NCBI GenBank assembly: GCA_016928195.1
Contig: JAFGLF010000066.1
Location: forward strand, 1 to 50,213
Length of the DNA stretch: 50,213 nt
Reading direction: 5' to 3'
Source of the DNA: Elusimicrobiota bacterium
GTDB taxonomy: Bacteria > Elusimicrobiota > UBA8919
The notes under the pieces: model-generated
Databases searched by the model: none
The model's input: only the letters and a program-made list of their open reading frames with translations
What the model was told of the DNA's origin: nothing
Program-made: the position numbers and the translations under genes
Shown here: piece after piece, positions 23,806 to 30,776 of the stretch
Numbering within the stretch: the first letter of the stretch is position 1
How the letters are laid out: every line of letters begins with the position of its first letter

Positions 23806-24750
23806 ATGAAAAACGTAAAATATTCCGTTGTAGTTCCAGTGTACAGGGAAGAAGATATTATAATTAATTTTTTCAAAGAACTTAATAGTGTAATGAATAC
23901 CCTGAAAGATCCTTATGAGATTATTTTTGTGGATGACCAGACAGACACAAATACTGTTAAGAAGATTAAAGAGGTATGTGACACTAATCCACAGGTTAAG
24001 TTGGTTAATTTATCGAGAAATTTTGGACATCAAGTTGCTTTAACGGCAGGAATTGATCTGGCTAAAGGTGATGCTGTAATAATGTTGGATGGTGACCTTC
24101 AGCATCCGCCATCCTTATTGCCCGAGCTGATTGATTACTGGAAAGACGGTTACGATGTCGTTTATACGGTTCGTCAGGACCATAAAGGAACAAGTTTTTT
24201 TAAACGGATTGCAGCATATTTATTTTATACTATTTTAAATAAAATTTCTGATATTGATGTAAAGTTTAATTGTGCTGATTTCCGTCTTATGAGCCGCAAG
24301 GCCGTAGAGAGTTTAAAAAAATTTCGTGAACATTCACCGTTTCTACGTGGTTTGGTAAACTGGATGGGATATAAGCGTATAGGGATTCCCTTTGAGTCCG
24401 CTAAAAGAGCAGGGGGGACTTCTAAATATTCCTATAGTCGGCTTTTTAAATTTGCTATGGACGGGATCATCCCATTTTCAGAATTCCCGATAAGAATAAT
24501 TACAGTTTTCGGGTTGATAGTTGCGGTATGTAGTTTTATTTATATATTTGCAATAATTTATTACTATTTTTTTTCTGGGGTAGTTGTGCCTGGCTGGTAT
24601 ACGCTTATTGGTGCTATATTGCTGCTCGGTGGGGTGCAGATAGTCATGATTGGAATAGTTGGAGAATATATCGCAAAGATTTTTTATGAAGTGAAAAACC
24701 GGCCGCTTTACCTGATTGATGAGATTTATGGCTCATGTGAGGACAAATGA
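23806..24750 (+). CDS. Polyprenyl-phosphate glycosyltransferase (GT2, GtrB/ArnC-like)
   Basis: The GT-A domain starts YSVVVPVYREEDIIINFFKEL and contains IIFVDDQTDTNT, LSRNFGHQVALTAGIDLAKGD and MLDGDLQHPP, the classic DPM1/GtrB blocks. Two C-terminal transmembrane helices (about residues 230-252 and 265-288) anchor it in the inner membrane. Such enzymes move a sugar from a nucleotide donor onto undecaprenyl phosphate. With the ChbG deacetylase and GT39 transferase just upstream, it would supply the lipid-linked sugar that is deacetylated and then transferred. AGGAGA sits before the ATG, just after repeat copy C. Its stop overlaps the next SDR start. Confidence 0.9.
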   Translation: MKNVKYSVVVPVYREEDIIINFFKELNSVMNTLKDPYEIIFVDDQTDTNTVKKIKEVCDTNPQVKLVNLSRNFGHQVALTAGIDLAKGDAVIMLDGDLQHPPSLLPELIDYWKDGYDVVYTVRQDHKGTSFFKRIAAYLFYTILNKISDIDVKFNCADFRLMSRKAVESLKKFREHSPFLRGLVNWMGYKRIGIPFESAKRAGGTSKYSYSRLFKFAMDGIIPFSEFPIRIITVFGLIVAVCSFIYIFAIIYYYFFSGVVVPGWYTLIGAILLLGGVQIVMIGIVGEYIAKIFYEVKNRPLYLIDEIYGSCEDK

Positions 24751-25679
24751 AAACACTCTTAAAAACTGACAGAATATTGATTATTGGCGGAACAGGATTC
24801 ATCGGGCAACACCTTGCCCGGAAATGTTTGGAATATACCTCTTCCGTTACCTGTCTTGGTTTTTCCGGAAAAAGCAGTTCGGATAATTTTATTCAAGTCG
24901 ATATTACTTATAAAGATAAGCTTGGGAAGTCTCTTGTCGGCAGGAAATTTGATTATGTTTTTAATCTGGGCGGCTATGTTGACCATACCGCATATTTAAG
25001 AGGCGGAAGGAAAGTGGTTGATTCACATTTTACCGCATTGATGAATATAATTGATTCAATTGAGCACAGTACTTTAAAAGGTTTTGTCCAGGTAGGTAGT
25101 AGCGATGAATATGGCGGAGTCCCTGGACCGCAGAAGGAATCCGTTCGCGAAGAGCCCATATCTCCATATTCCTTCTCAAAGATGTGTTCCTCTCATTTTG
25201 TACAGATGCTTTCTGTTATTGAAAAGTTTCCCGGTGTAGTTCTGAGATTTTTTCTAGTTTATGGACCCGGACAGGATGAAGAGAGATTCCTTCCGCAGAT
25301 AATAAGAGGATGTTTGAATAATGAGGAGTTTAAAACGTCGGAAGGTAAACAACTGAGGGATTTTTGTTATGTCGGTGATGTTGTTGATGCCATGATAAAA
25401 GCGGCGGTATACCAGGAGGCAAAGGGCCATATCATTAATGTTGCGTCCGGAATTCCGATAAAAATAAAGGATATGATTAAAACTGTTGTAAATCTGACCG
25501 GCGGCGGTAAACCGCTCTGGGGAGTTCATCCCTACAGGCCGGGAGAAAATATGAGATTGTATGCGGATACAACTTTGGCAAAAAAGTTGCTGAAATGGGA
25601 AGCAAAAACATCGCTTGAAGACGGGCTAAGGAAGACAATAGATTATTATAAGATTGCTGAAAAACATAGCAATCTTTGA
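24747..25679 (+). CDS. NAD-dependent epimerase/dehydratase (extended SDR)
   Basis: An SDR with the nucleotide loop IGGTGFIGQHLARK, the serine block QVGSSDEYGG and YSFSK (catalytic Tyr and Lys). The later PFRF-like part reads VVLRFFLVYGPGQDEERFLPQIIRGC. It resembles CDP-abequose/paratose synthase-like reductases and NDP-sugar epimerases. It overlaps the polyprenyl-phosphate GT2 gene (ATGA) upstream. An RfbF homologue lies about 600 bases downstream, beyond a repeat and the GxxExxY gene, so it may belong to the same CDP-sugar route. Its stop codon TGA is already part of the next repeat's first arm. The specific sugar is undetermined. Confidence 0.82.
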   Translation: MKTLLKTDRILIIGGTGFIGQHLARKCLEYTSSVTCLGFSGKSSSDNFIQVDITYKDKLGKSLVGRKFDYVFNLGGYVDHTAYLRGGRKVVDSHFTALMNIIDSIEHSTLKGFVQVGSSDEYGGVPGPQKESVREEPISPYSFSKMCSSHFVQMLSVIEKFPGVVLRFFLVYGPGQDEERFLPQIIRGCLNNEEFKTSEGKQLRDFCYVGDVVDAMIKAAVYQEAKGHIINVASGIPIKIKDMIKTVVNLTGGGKPLWGVHPYRPGENMRLYADTTLAKKLLKWEAKTSLEDGLRKTIDYYKIAEKHSNL

Positions 25680-25817
25680 TTACACAGATTAAAGGGCACC
25701 TGCCCGCAATGCTACGCATAGCGTTGCAGGCGGGGATTACACAGATTAAATACTTGGTGGAAAATCGGTGTAATCATTTTTCAGAATCTGTGTAATCAAT
25801 TTAAAGGAACTTTAAAT
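25678..25817 (+). repeat. Family 1 nested-palindrome repeat, copy D, with an inserted GC-rich palindrome
   Basis: The first arm GATTACACAGATTA (25678) begins inside the stop codon of the upstream SDR gene. The second left arm (from 25735) is displaced by an inserted GC-rich palindrome. Right arms CGGTGTAATC and AATCTGTGTAATC follow. The terminal hairpin ATTTAAAG (25799-25806) with CTTTAAAT (25810-25817), loop GAA, overlaps both the ribosome site AAAGGA and the first two bases of the GxxExxY start codon. Confidence 0.9.
25699..25735. repeat. GC-rich palindrome inserted within repeat copy D
   Basis: GCAATGCTA (25706-25714) pairs with TAGCGTTGC (25719-25727) with one G-T wobble and a CGCA loop. 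CCTGC and GCAGG extend the imperfect symmetry. It sits exactly in the spacer between the two left arms. In copy C that spacer is just AAGGGCA, so this looks like a later insertion. Confidence 0.75.
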
Positions 25818-26184
25818 GGAGAACAGAGATTCTCTTACAGAACGAATAATAGCCTGTTGTTATAAAGTGCATTCTGAATTAGGACCGGGATTCAATGAGA
25901 AGATATATCACGCTGCTCTTAAATTGGATTTTACTCAAGATGGTTTAAACTATGAAACAGAAAAACATTTTAAAGTTTGTTACCAGAATAAAAAAGTAGG
26001 TAGTCTTATTATAGATTTGATTGTTGAAAGTAAAGTTATAGTTGAAATTAAAGCAATAACAGGAAATATACCAGATGTTTTTAAATACCAGGTGCTTTCT
26101 TATTTAAGAGCATCGGGTCTAAAAGTTGGTTTATTAATTAATTTCGGTAATAAAAGTTGCCAGATTAAAAGACTTGTGTTTTAA
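25816..26184 (+). CDS. GxxExxY protein (PDDEXK_3 nuclease-like), nested in repeats
   Basis: A 122-residue full-length GxxExxY family protein with the name-giving motif GFNEKIY at residues 25-31. The residues D67, E77 and K79 (in IIDLIVESKVIVEIKA) and Q92 fit the catalytic pattern E...D...ExK...Q of PD-(D/E)XK nucleases. The family is grouped with PDDEXK_3; its biological role is not established to my knowledge. The gene is the only non-glycan gene here. Its start codon lies in the terminal hairpin of repeat copy D, and its last codons form the left arm of the hairpin that opens copy E. This makes it a candidate enzyme for spreading or processing the repeats, by analogy with RAYT transposases and REP elements. 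That link is inference. Confidence 0.9.
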   Translation: MENRDSLTERIIACCYKVHSELGPGFNEKIYHAALKLDFTQDGLNYETEKHFKVCYQNKKVGSLIIDLIVESKVIVEIKAITGNIPDVFKYQVLSYLRASGLKVGLLINFGNKSCQIKRLVF

Positions 26185-26188
26185 TCTG
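26161..26188 (+). repeat. Perfect hairpin across the GxxExxY stop codon
   Basis: CAGATTAAAA (26161-26170) and TTTTAATCTG (26179-26188) form a perfect 10-bp stem with the 8-base loop GACTTGTG. The stop TAA (26182-26184) is in the right arm. The left arm encodes QIK of the C-terminus. It is also the first arm pair of repeat copy E. Confidence 0.9.
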
Positions 26189-26283
26189 TGTAATCGCAGT
26201 TTCCGCCACTGTATCATCGGCGGATCCGCCAAAGCAGTAGTGGCGGAAGAAATCTGTGTAATCAGGTATAACGAAGTTATACC
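26185..26283 (+). repeat. Family 1 repeat, right half (copy E), with an inserted GC-rich palindrome
   Basis: Two right arms of type AATCTGTGTAATC are split by a nested palindrome: TTCCGCCACT (26201-26210) with AGTGGCGGAA (26239-26248), enclosing GGCGGATCCGCC (26219-26230). The terminal hairpin is GGTATAAC (26265-26272) with GTTATACC (26276-26283), loop GAA. GGGAGAG follows and the RfbF homologue starts at 26295. Confidence 0.88.
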
Positions 26284-26294
26284 GGGAGAGAATT

Positions 26295-27065
26295 ATGAAA
26301 ACAGTTATATTGTGCGGAGGGTTGGGTACAAGATTAAGCGAACAAACATACCTAAAACCTAAACCTATGGTAGATATAGGAGACAAACCAATGTTGTGGC
26401 ATATAATGAATATTTACGGAGCATATAATTTTACTGATTTCATTCTGGCTACAGGATACAAGGGCGAGGTAATTAAGGAGTATTTTCTTAATTATTACCA
26501 TTTTCAAAGTGATTTGAAAATATCATTAAAAACCAAAGAAGTACAGGTTATAAAAAAACATCCGATAGATTGGAATGTTCATCTGGTGGATACAGGTTCT
26601 AATACTATGACAGGAGGCCGGCTTCTCCGTTTAAAAGATATATTAAAAAATGAAACATTTATGCTGACATACGGTGATGGAGTTAGTAATATAAATATAA
26701 AAAAGCTTGTAGCGTATCATAAATCACATGGTAAAATAGCAACCGTTACCGCTGTAAAACCGATTGCGCGGTTCGGGGGAATGTCATTTGACGGTGACAA
26801 GGTTGTTTCATTTAAAGAAAAAACACAGACAAGTGAAGGATGGATTAATGGAGGATTCTTTGTATTTGAACCCAAGGTTTTTAAGTATTTACATGGAGAC
26901 GATACAATCCTTGAACGGGACCCACTTGAAAATCTTACAAAAGACGGACAGTTAATGGCATACAAGCATGAGGGCTTCTGGCAATGTATGGATACTATGA
27001 GAGACCGTGATGTGTTAAATGAGTTATGTGAATCTGGAAGGGCTCCATGGAGAATCTGGGAATGA
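26295..27065 (+). CDS. rfbF: Glucose-1-phosphate cytidylyltransferase
   Basis: It makes CDP-glucose from CTP and glucose-1-phosphate. The match is strong along the chain: MKTVILCGGLGTRLSEQTYLKPKPMVDIGDKPMLWHIM at the start, then TGYKGEVIKEYF, LTYGDGVSNI (metal-binding Asp), KEKTQTSEGWINGGFFVFEP, and FWQCMDTMRDRD near the end. Length (256 aa) is normal. GGGAGAG before the ATG gives a good ribosome site, directly after the terminal hairpin of repeat copy E. The expected partner, a CDP-glucose 4,6-dehydratase (RfbG), is not obvious. The SDR at 27641-28678 or the SDR at 24747-25679 may take that step. Confidence 0.93.
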   Translation: MKTVILCGGLGTRLSEQTYLKPKPMVDIGDKPMLWHIMNIYGAYNFTDFILATGYKGEVIKEYFLNYYHFQSDLKISLKTKEVQVIKKHPIDWNVHLVDTGSNTMTGGRLLRLKDILKNETFMLTYGDGVSNINIKKLVAYHKSHGKIATVTAVKPIARFGGMSFDGDKVVSFKEKTQTSEGWINGGFFVFEPKVFKYLHGDDTILERDPLENLTKDGQLMAYKHEGFWQCMDTMRDRDVLNELCESGRAPWRIWE

Positions 27066-27082
27066 GTAGTTGTAATAAAATG

Positions 27083-27120
27083 TAAAATCTACAATCTACA
27101 ATCATAAATCTTAAATCTAA
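27083..27120. repeat. Imperfect short tandem repeat, AATCTACA type
   Basis: Imperfect repeats of ATCTACA/ATCATAA/ATCTTAA fill the gap between the RfbF homologue and the next gene, followed by a run of G that serves as the ribosome site. I see no gene or hairpin here. Confidence 0.5.
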
Positions 27121-27134
27121 AAAAGGGGGGGTAA

Positions 27135-27596
27135 ATGTCCGGAACAAAGATTGAAGGCGTTTTGGTAAAACCGTTGCGTAAGATACCCGATGAAAGGGGC
27201 TGTATTATGCATATGCTCAGATGTGATGACCCGCTGTATAAAAAATTCGGTGAGATATATTTTTCGATGTCTTATCCGGGTGTAATAAAAGGCTGGCATT
27301 TTCATGAGAAAATGACGTTAAATTATGCCGTCATAACAGGCATGATAAAACTTGTCATTTATGATGACAGAAAGAATTCTGCTACCAAAGGTAATCTTAT
27401 GGAATTATTTATCGGTGAAGAAAATTATTGTCTGGTTAAGATACCCCCGAAAGTCTGGAACGGGTATAAGACTATCGGCACAAAAACCTCTATTCTGGCA
27501 AACTGTCCCGATATGGCGCATGATCCTTCCGAGATGAAGCGGCTAGACCCATTTTCCGATAAGATTCCTTATAATTGGAATCTGAAAAATAAGTAG
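27135..27596 (+). CDS. RfbC-like cupin sugar epimerase (dTDP-4-dehydrorhamnose 3,5-epimerase-like)
   Basis: A 153-residue cupin resembling NDP-4-keto-6-deoxysugar 3,5-epimerases. The typical blocks DERGCIMHML, EIYFSMSYPGVIKGWHFHEKMT (active-site His in WHFH) and PPKVWNGYKTIG are present. It is shorter than RfbC (about 180 aa) and lacks part of the C-terminal end. This fits the subgroup found next to RfbF-like genes, acting on CDP- or GDP-keto sugars. It follows a run of G (AAGGGGGGG) that serves as ribosome site. Between the RfbF homologue and an SDR gene, it most likely epimerises a CDP-4-keto sugar. Exact substrate is inferred. Confidence 0.85.
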   Translation: MSGTKIEGVLVKPLRKIPDERGCIMHMLRCDDPLYKKFGEIYFSMSYPGVIKGWHFHEKMTLNYAVITGMIKLVIYDDRKNSATKGNLMELFIGEENYCLVKIPPKVWNGYKTIGTKTSILANCPDMAHDPSEMKRLDPFSDKIPYNWNLKNK

Positions 27597-27599
27597 TTG

Positions 27600-27618
27600 C
27601 TCCGATATTACATCGGAG
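27600..27618 (+). promoter_or_regulatory. Small perfect hairpin before the ribosome site of the SDR gene
   Basis: CTCCGAT (27600-27606) pairs with ATCGGAG (27612-27618) around ATTAC. It lies between the cupin gene and TAGGAGGA of the next gene. It resembles the terminal hairpins of family 1 repeats but has no TGTGTAATC arms beside it. It may be a remnant or a small 5-prime structure. Confidence 0.45.
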
Positions 27619-27640
27619 ATTAACTTTAGGAGGACCACGT

Positions 27641-28678
27641 TTGAAAAAAAAGAATATACTTATTACGGGAAATACGGGATATATCGGAACGGTAATGACC
27701 GGCTTTTTACAGGAACGTTCATATAATGTCACGGGCTTAGATTGTAACTACTATAAAGGATGCGAATTCCTCCCGCAGGAAGTGTTGCCGTTTAAACAGA
27801 TTCTTAAAGATATCCGTGATATAAATGAATCTGACTTGGAAGGAATTGACGTTGTTGTGCATCTGGCAGCTCTTAGTAATGACCCGTTAGGTGAACTTAA
27901 TCCTTCATGGACCGACGATATTAATGTTCGTGCATCGGTTAAACTGGCTAATCTGGCAAAAAAGGCAGGAGTAGAAAAATTTATTTTTTCGTCTTCCTGC
28001 AGCATTTATGGAATAGCACCTCCCGGTAAAGCTTTGACAGAGGAGGATGAAGTCAATCCGGTTACGGCATACGCAAAAGCAAAAATTAAATTTGAAAAAG
28101 AATTGTTTAAGTTAGCTGATAGCAGGTTTCATCCGGTTTTTATGCGTAATGCGACCGTTTACGGATTATCGCCGATGTTGCGACTCGGGTTGGTTGTCAA
28201 TAATCTGGTTGCATGGGCGTATTGTACCGGAAAGGTTGCCATAATGAGCGACGGAACGCCGTGGCGGCCCATAATACATATACTGGATTTTTGCAGAGCA
28301 TTTTTGACTGTAATTGAAGCACCGGCAGAAAAAATACATAATCAGGTTTTTAATGTAGGCCGAAATAAGGAAAATTACCAGGTAAAAGATATCGCAAGGT
28401 ATGTACAGGAAATAGTTCCCAATTGCCGTATTGAGATTTTAAACCAGACGGGAAGCGATGAAAGAACATACCGGGTAGATTTTTCCAAAATAGAAAAGGT
28501 TTTACCACAATTCAAACCCTGCTGTGATGTCCATATGGGTATCGAAGAATTATATAGGGCGTATAAGGATAATGGATTAACAAAAGAAGATTTAATGTCG
28601 AATAAGTATTTTAGAGTAAGATGGATTAAAAATTTGATTGAAGCTGGCAAAGTAGACAGTAATCTTAAAAAAAAGTGA
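27641..28678 (+). CDS. NAD-dependent SDR epimerase/dehydratase
   Basis: An extended SDR of 345 residues with NILITGNTGYIGTVMTGFLQ (nucleotide loop GxxGxxG), VHLAALSNDPLGELNP, SSSCSIYG and YAKAK (catalytic Tyr and Lys). The start is TTG 27641 after TAGGAGGA; no ATG lies at a better place. It forms a set with the RfbF homologue and the RfbC-like cupin, so a role in making a CDP-sugar is likely, either as the 4,6-dehydratase or as a reductase. The SNDPLGELNP block is shared with SDRs that often neighbour RfbF-like genes. The precise step is not fixed. Confidence 0.85.
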   Translation: MKKKNILITGNTGYIGTVMTGFLQERSYNVTGLDCNYYKGCEFLPQEVLPFKQILKDIRDINESDLEGIDVVVHLAALSNDPLGELNPSWTDDINVRASVKLANLAKKAGVEKFIFSSSCSIYGIAPPGKALTEEDEVNPVTAYAKAKIKFEKELFKLADSRFHPVFMRNATVYGLSPMLRLGLVVNNLVAWAYCTGKVAIMSDGTPWRPIIHILDFCRAFLTVIEAPAEKIHNQVFNVGRNKENYQVKDIARYVQEIVPNCRIEILNQTGSDERTYRVDFSKIEKVLPQFKPCCDVHMGIEELYRAYKDNGLTKEDLMSNKYFRVRWIKNLIEAGKVDSNLKKK

Positions 28679-28690
28679 GGGAAGCTTTTT

Positions 28691-30736
28691 ATGCCTAAAG
28701 TTAGCGTAATAATGAATTGTTTCAATGGTTCAAAGTATCTTCGTGAAGCGATAGACAGTATTTATGCACAGACATATAAGGATTGGGAAATAATATTCTG
28801 GGATAATGCTTCAACGGATGATAGCCCTGAAATCGCAGGAAGCTATGACAACAAGCTAAAATACTTTCGCGGAGAAAATACGGTTGCATTGGGGCAGGCA
28901 AGAAACTTGGCTCTTGAAAAAGCCAGCGGTGAGTATATAACGTTTTTGGATTGCGATGACTTATGGCTGCCCGAAAAACTCGAAAAACAAATTGCCATTT
29001 TCGAAAAGGATGAGGATGTTAACTTTATTCACAGCAATTTATTTGTGCTTGATCATATAAAAAACTCTGAAACGGTTGCATACAAAAAAGAACAGCCTCA
29101 GGGATATATATTTGAAAAAGCACTGGCAGATTATGCAATTGCTATAGTAACCACGATGGTCAGGAAAAAAGTTCTTGACCAATTAGATGAACTTTTTGAT
29201 AGTAATTTAAATTATGCAAGTGATTATGATTTATTTCTACGCATATTTTATAAAACCGAAGTCAAATATTTGAATGAGTCATTAGCGGTTTATCGCATAC
29301 ACTCTGACATGTTCAGTATTAAATCGGTTGTAAAGAATGATGAAGAAATTAAGTATGTAATCGAAAAGTTTAAATGTAGATATAAAGGTTTCGAAAAAAA
29401 ATATTCAAAACCGCTTAGAAAACTTGAAATACGACTGGAATACTCGCAGATGCGGTTGGATATGGACACTGGCAATTTTAAAGCTGTCCGTTATCATAGG
29501 GCAATCCTTAAGCTATTAGATATAAAGTTATTACTGCTGTATCTTTCTTCATTTCTGCCGAAAAAATTATGGTTTGCTTTAAGAAATGTCTGGAATTTGT
29601 TAAGAAAAGGTAAGGTAAGAGATAAACATGTTGAGGACACCTTGACGGCTTACAGAATTAAGAGTATAAAGTCACCGAAAGTAACAGTTATTATGCCGGT
29701 TTATAACAGCGAAAAATATTTAAAAGAAGCTATAAATAGTATTCTTGGGCAGACCTTTACTGATTTTGAGTTCTTGATATTCAACGATGGGTCTACGGAT
29801 AGAAGTGCGGAAATTATTAGAAATTATAAAGACCCAAGGATTGTTTTTTTTGATTACAAAAAAAATTCCGGGCATACGGGACACCTTAATGAAGGTATCA
29901 GGGTGGCAAAAGGTAAATATATAGCAAGAATGGACAGTGATGATATCAGTCTTCCTCAGCGGCTGGAAAAACAGGTAGATTTTATGGAAAGGAATCCTGA
30001 TTTTGGTGTATGCGGGACTCAGGTAATGATAATGGCTTCATCGGGGAATTATGTTACTTCTCTGCACCTTGAAGATAAAAAATTGAGAAGTGAGTTATTT
30101 TTCTATAATGTTTTTGCGCATCCATCCGTAATTATGCGAAAATCAGTTTTAAGAGACCATAATTTGTTTTACAGACAGGATTATTATCCCGCAGAAGATT
30201 ATAAAATGTGGGTGGATGTTTCGCAGTATTCGAAATTAGGGAATATTCCTGAAGTACTGTTAAAATATAGGGAGCATCCGAATCAGATAACCCGTCAGGA
30301 CAACACCGTCGTGCTTAATATTTTAAAAAAGTTTTACAAACAGCGTTTATATGAGGTGGGGATAAATTTAACCCAGGAGGAACTTGAGATTCATAATTTA
30401 GTATCAGATGTAAGGTTCAGAAAAGTGTTGCCGTGGATAAATGAGGCGGGGAAATGGTTTTTAAGATTAAAGCGAATAAATCAAAACAAGAAAATATATC
30501 CAGAGCCGGCATTTTCGCAAGTACTTGCAGAAAAATGGTTCGATGTTTGCAAACGGCAGAGATGTTACGGGATATGGGTGTGGAAAATATTCATACAATG
30601 GCCATTATTTAATTGGGATGTGCATTTAAGCACTATAGAAAGTATGAAAATATTCGCTAAGAATTTGATAAGGCTTATTATTAAAATTTCGAAATCTGTG
30701 AGGCCGGCATTAAGTGCTTTATCCCGAAAGGTTTAA
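28691..30736 (+). CDS. Two-domain family 2 glycosyltransferase
   Basis: Two GT2 catalytic domains are joined in one 681-residue chain. Domain 1 starts VSVIMNCFNGSKYLREAIDS with IIFWDNASTDDS and LDCDDLWLPEKLEKQ. Domain 2 starts near residue 334 with VTVIMPVYNSEKYLKEAINS, then FNDGSTDRS and RMDSDDISLPQRLEKQ. Both keep the acidic metal-binding motif (DCDD, DSDD), so both look active. No transmembrane segment is clear. It could add two sugars in a row, or one alternating pair, to the repeat unit. It follows the CDP-sugar genes by 12 bases. The two domains differ in sequence, so the fusion is old rather than a recent duplication. Confidence 0.9.
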   Translation: MPKVSVIMNCFNGSKYLREAIDSIYAQTYKDWEIIFWDNASTDDSPEIAGSYDNKLKYFRGENTVALGQARNLALEKASGEYITFLDCDDLWLPEKLEKQIAIFEKDEDVNFIHSNLFVLDHIKNSETVAYKKEQPQGYIFEKALADYAIAIVTTMVRKKVLDQLDELFDSNLNYASDYDLFLRIFYKTEVKYLNESLAVYRIHSDMFSIKSVVKNDEEIKYVIEKFKCRYKGFEKKYSKPLRKLEIRLEYSQMRLDMDTGNFKAVRYHRAILKLLDIKLLLLYLSSFLPKKLWFALRNVWNLLRKGKVRDKHVEDTLTAYRIKSIKSPKVTVIMPVYNSEKYLKEAINSILGQTFTDFEFLIFNDGSTDRSAEIIRNYKDPRIVFFDYKKNSGHTGHLNEGIRVAKGKYIARMDSDDISLPQRLEKQVDFMERNPDFGVCGTQVMIMASSGNYVTSLHLEDKKLRSELFFYNVFAHPSVIMRKSVLRDHNLFYRQDYYPAEDYKMWVDVSQYSKLGNIPEVLLKYREHPNQITRQDNTVVLNILKKFYKQRLYEVGINLTQEELEIHNLVSDVRFRKVLPWINEAGKWFLRLKRINQNKKIYPEPAFSQVLAEKWFDVCKRQRCYGIWVWKIFIQWPLFNWDVHLSTIESMKIFAKNLIRLIIKISKSVRPALSALSRKV

Positions 30737-30776
30737 CGTTGACAACGATTCTTTCGTCAGGGTGTTTTGGATATAG

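Noticed and set aside
28691..30736. Assembly error or frameshift joining two glycosyltransferase genes.
   Set aside because: The frame is continuous with a natural linker of about 100 residues and the two domains are divergent, so it is a true two-domain protein.
30739..30776. TTGACA as a minus-35 promoter box upstream of the radical SAM gene at 30777.
   Set aside because: No acceptable minus-10 box 16-18 bases downstream.
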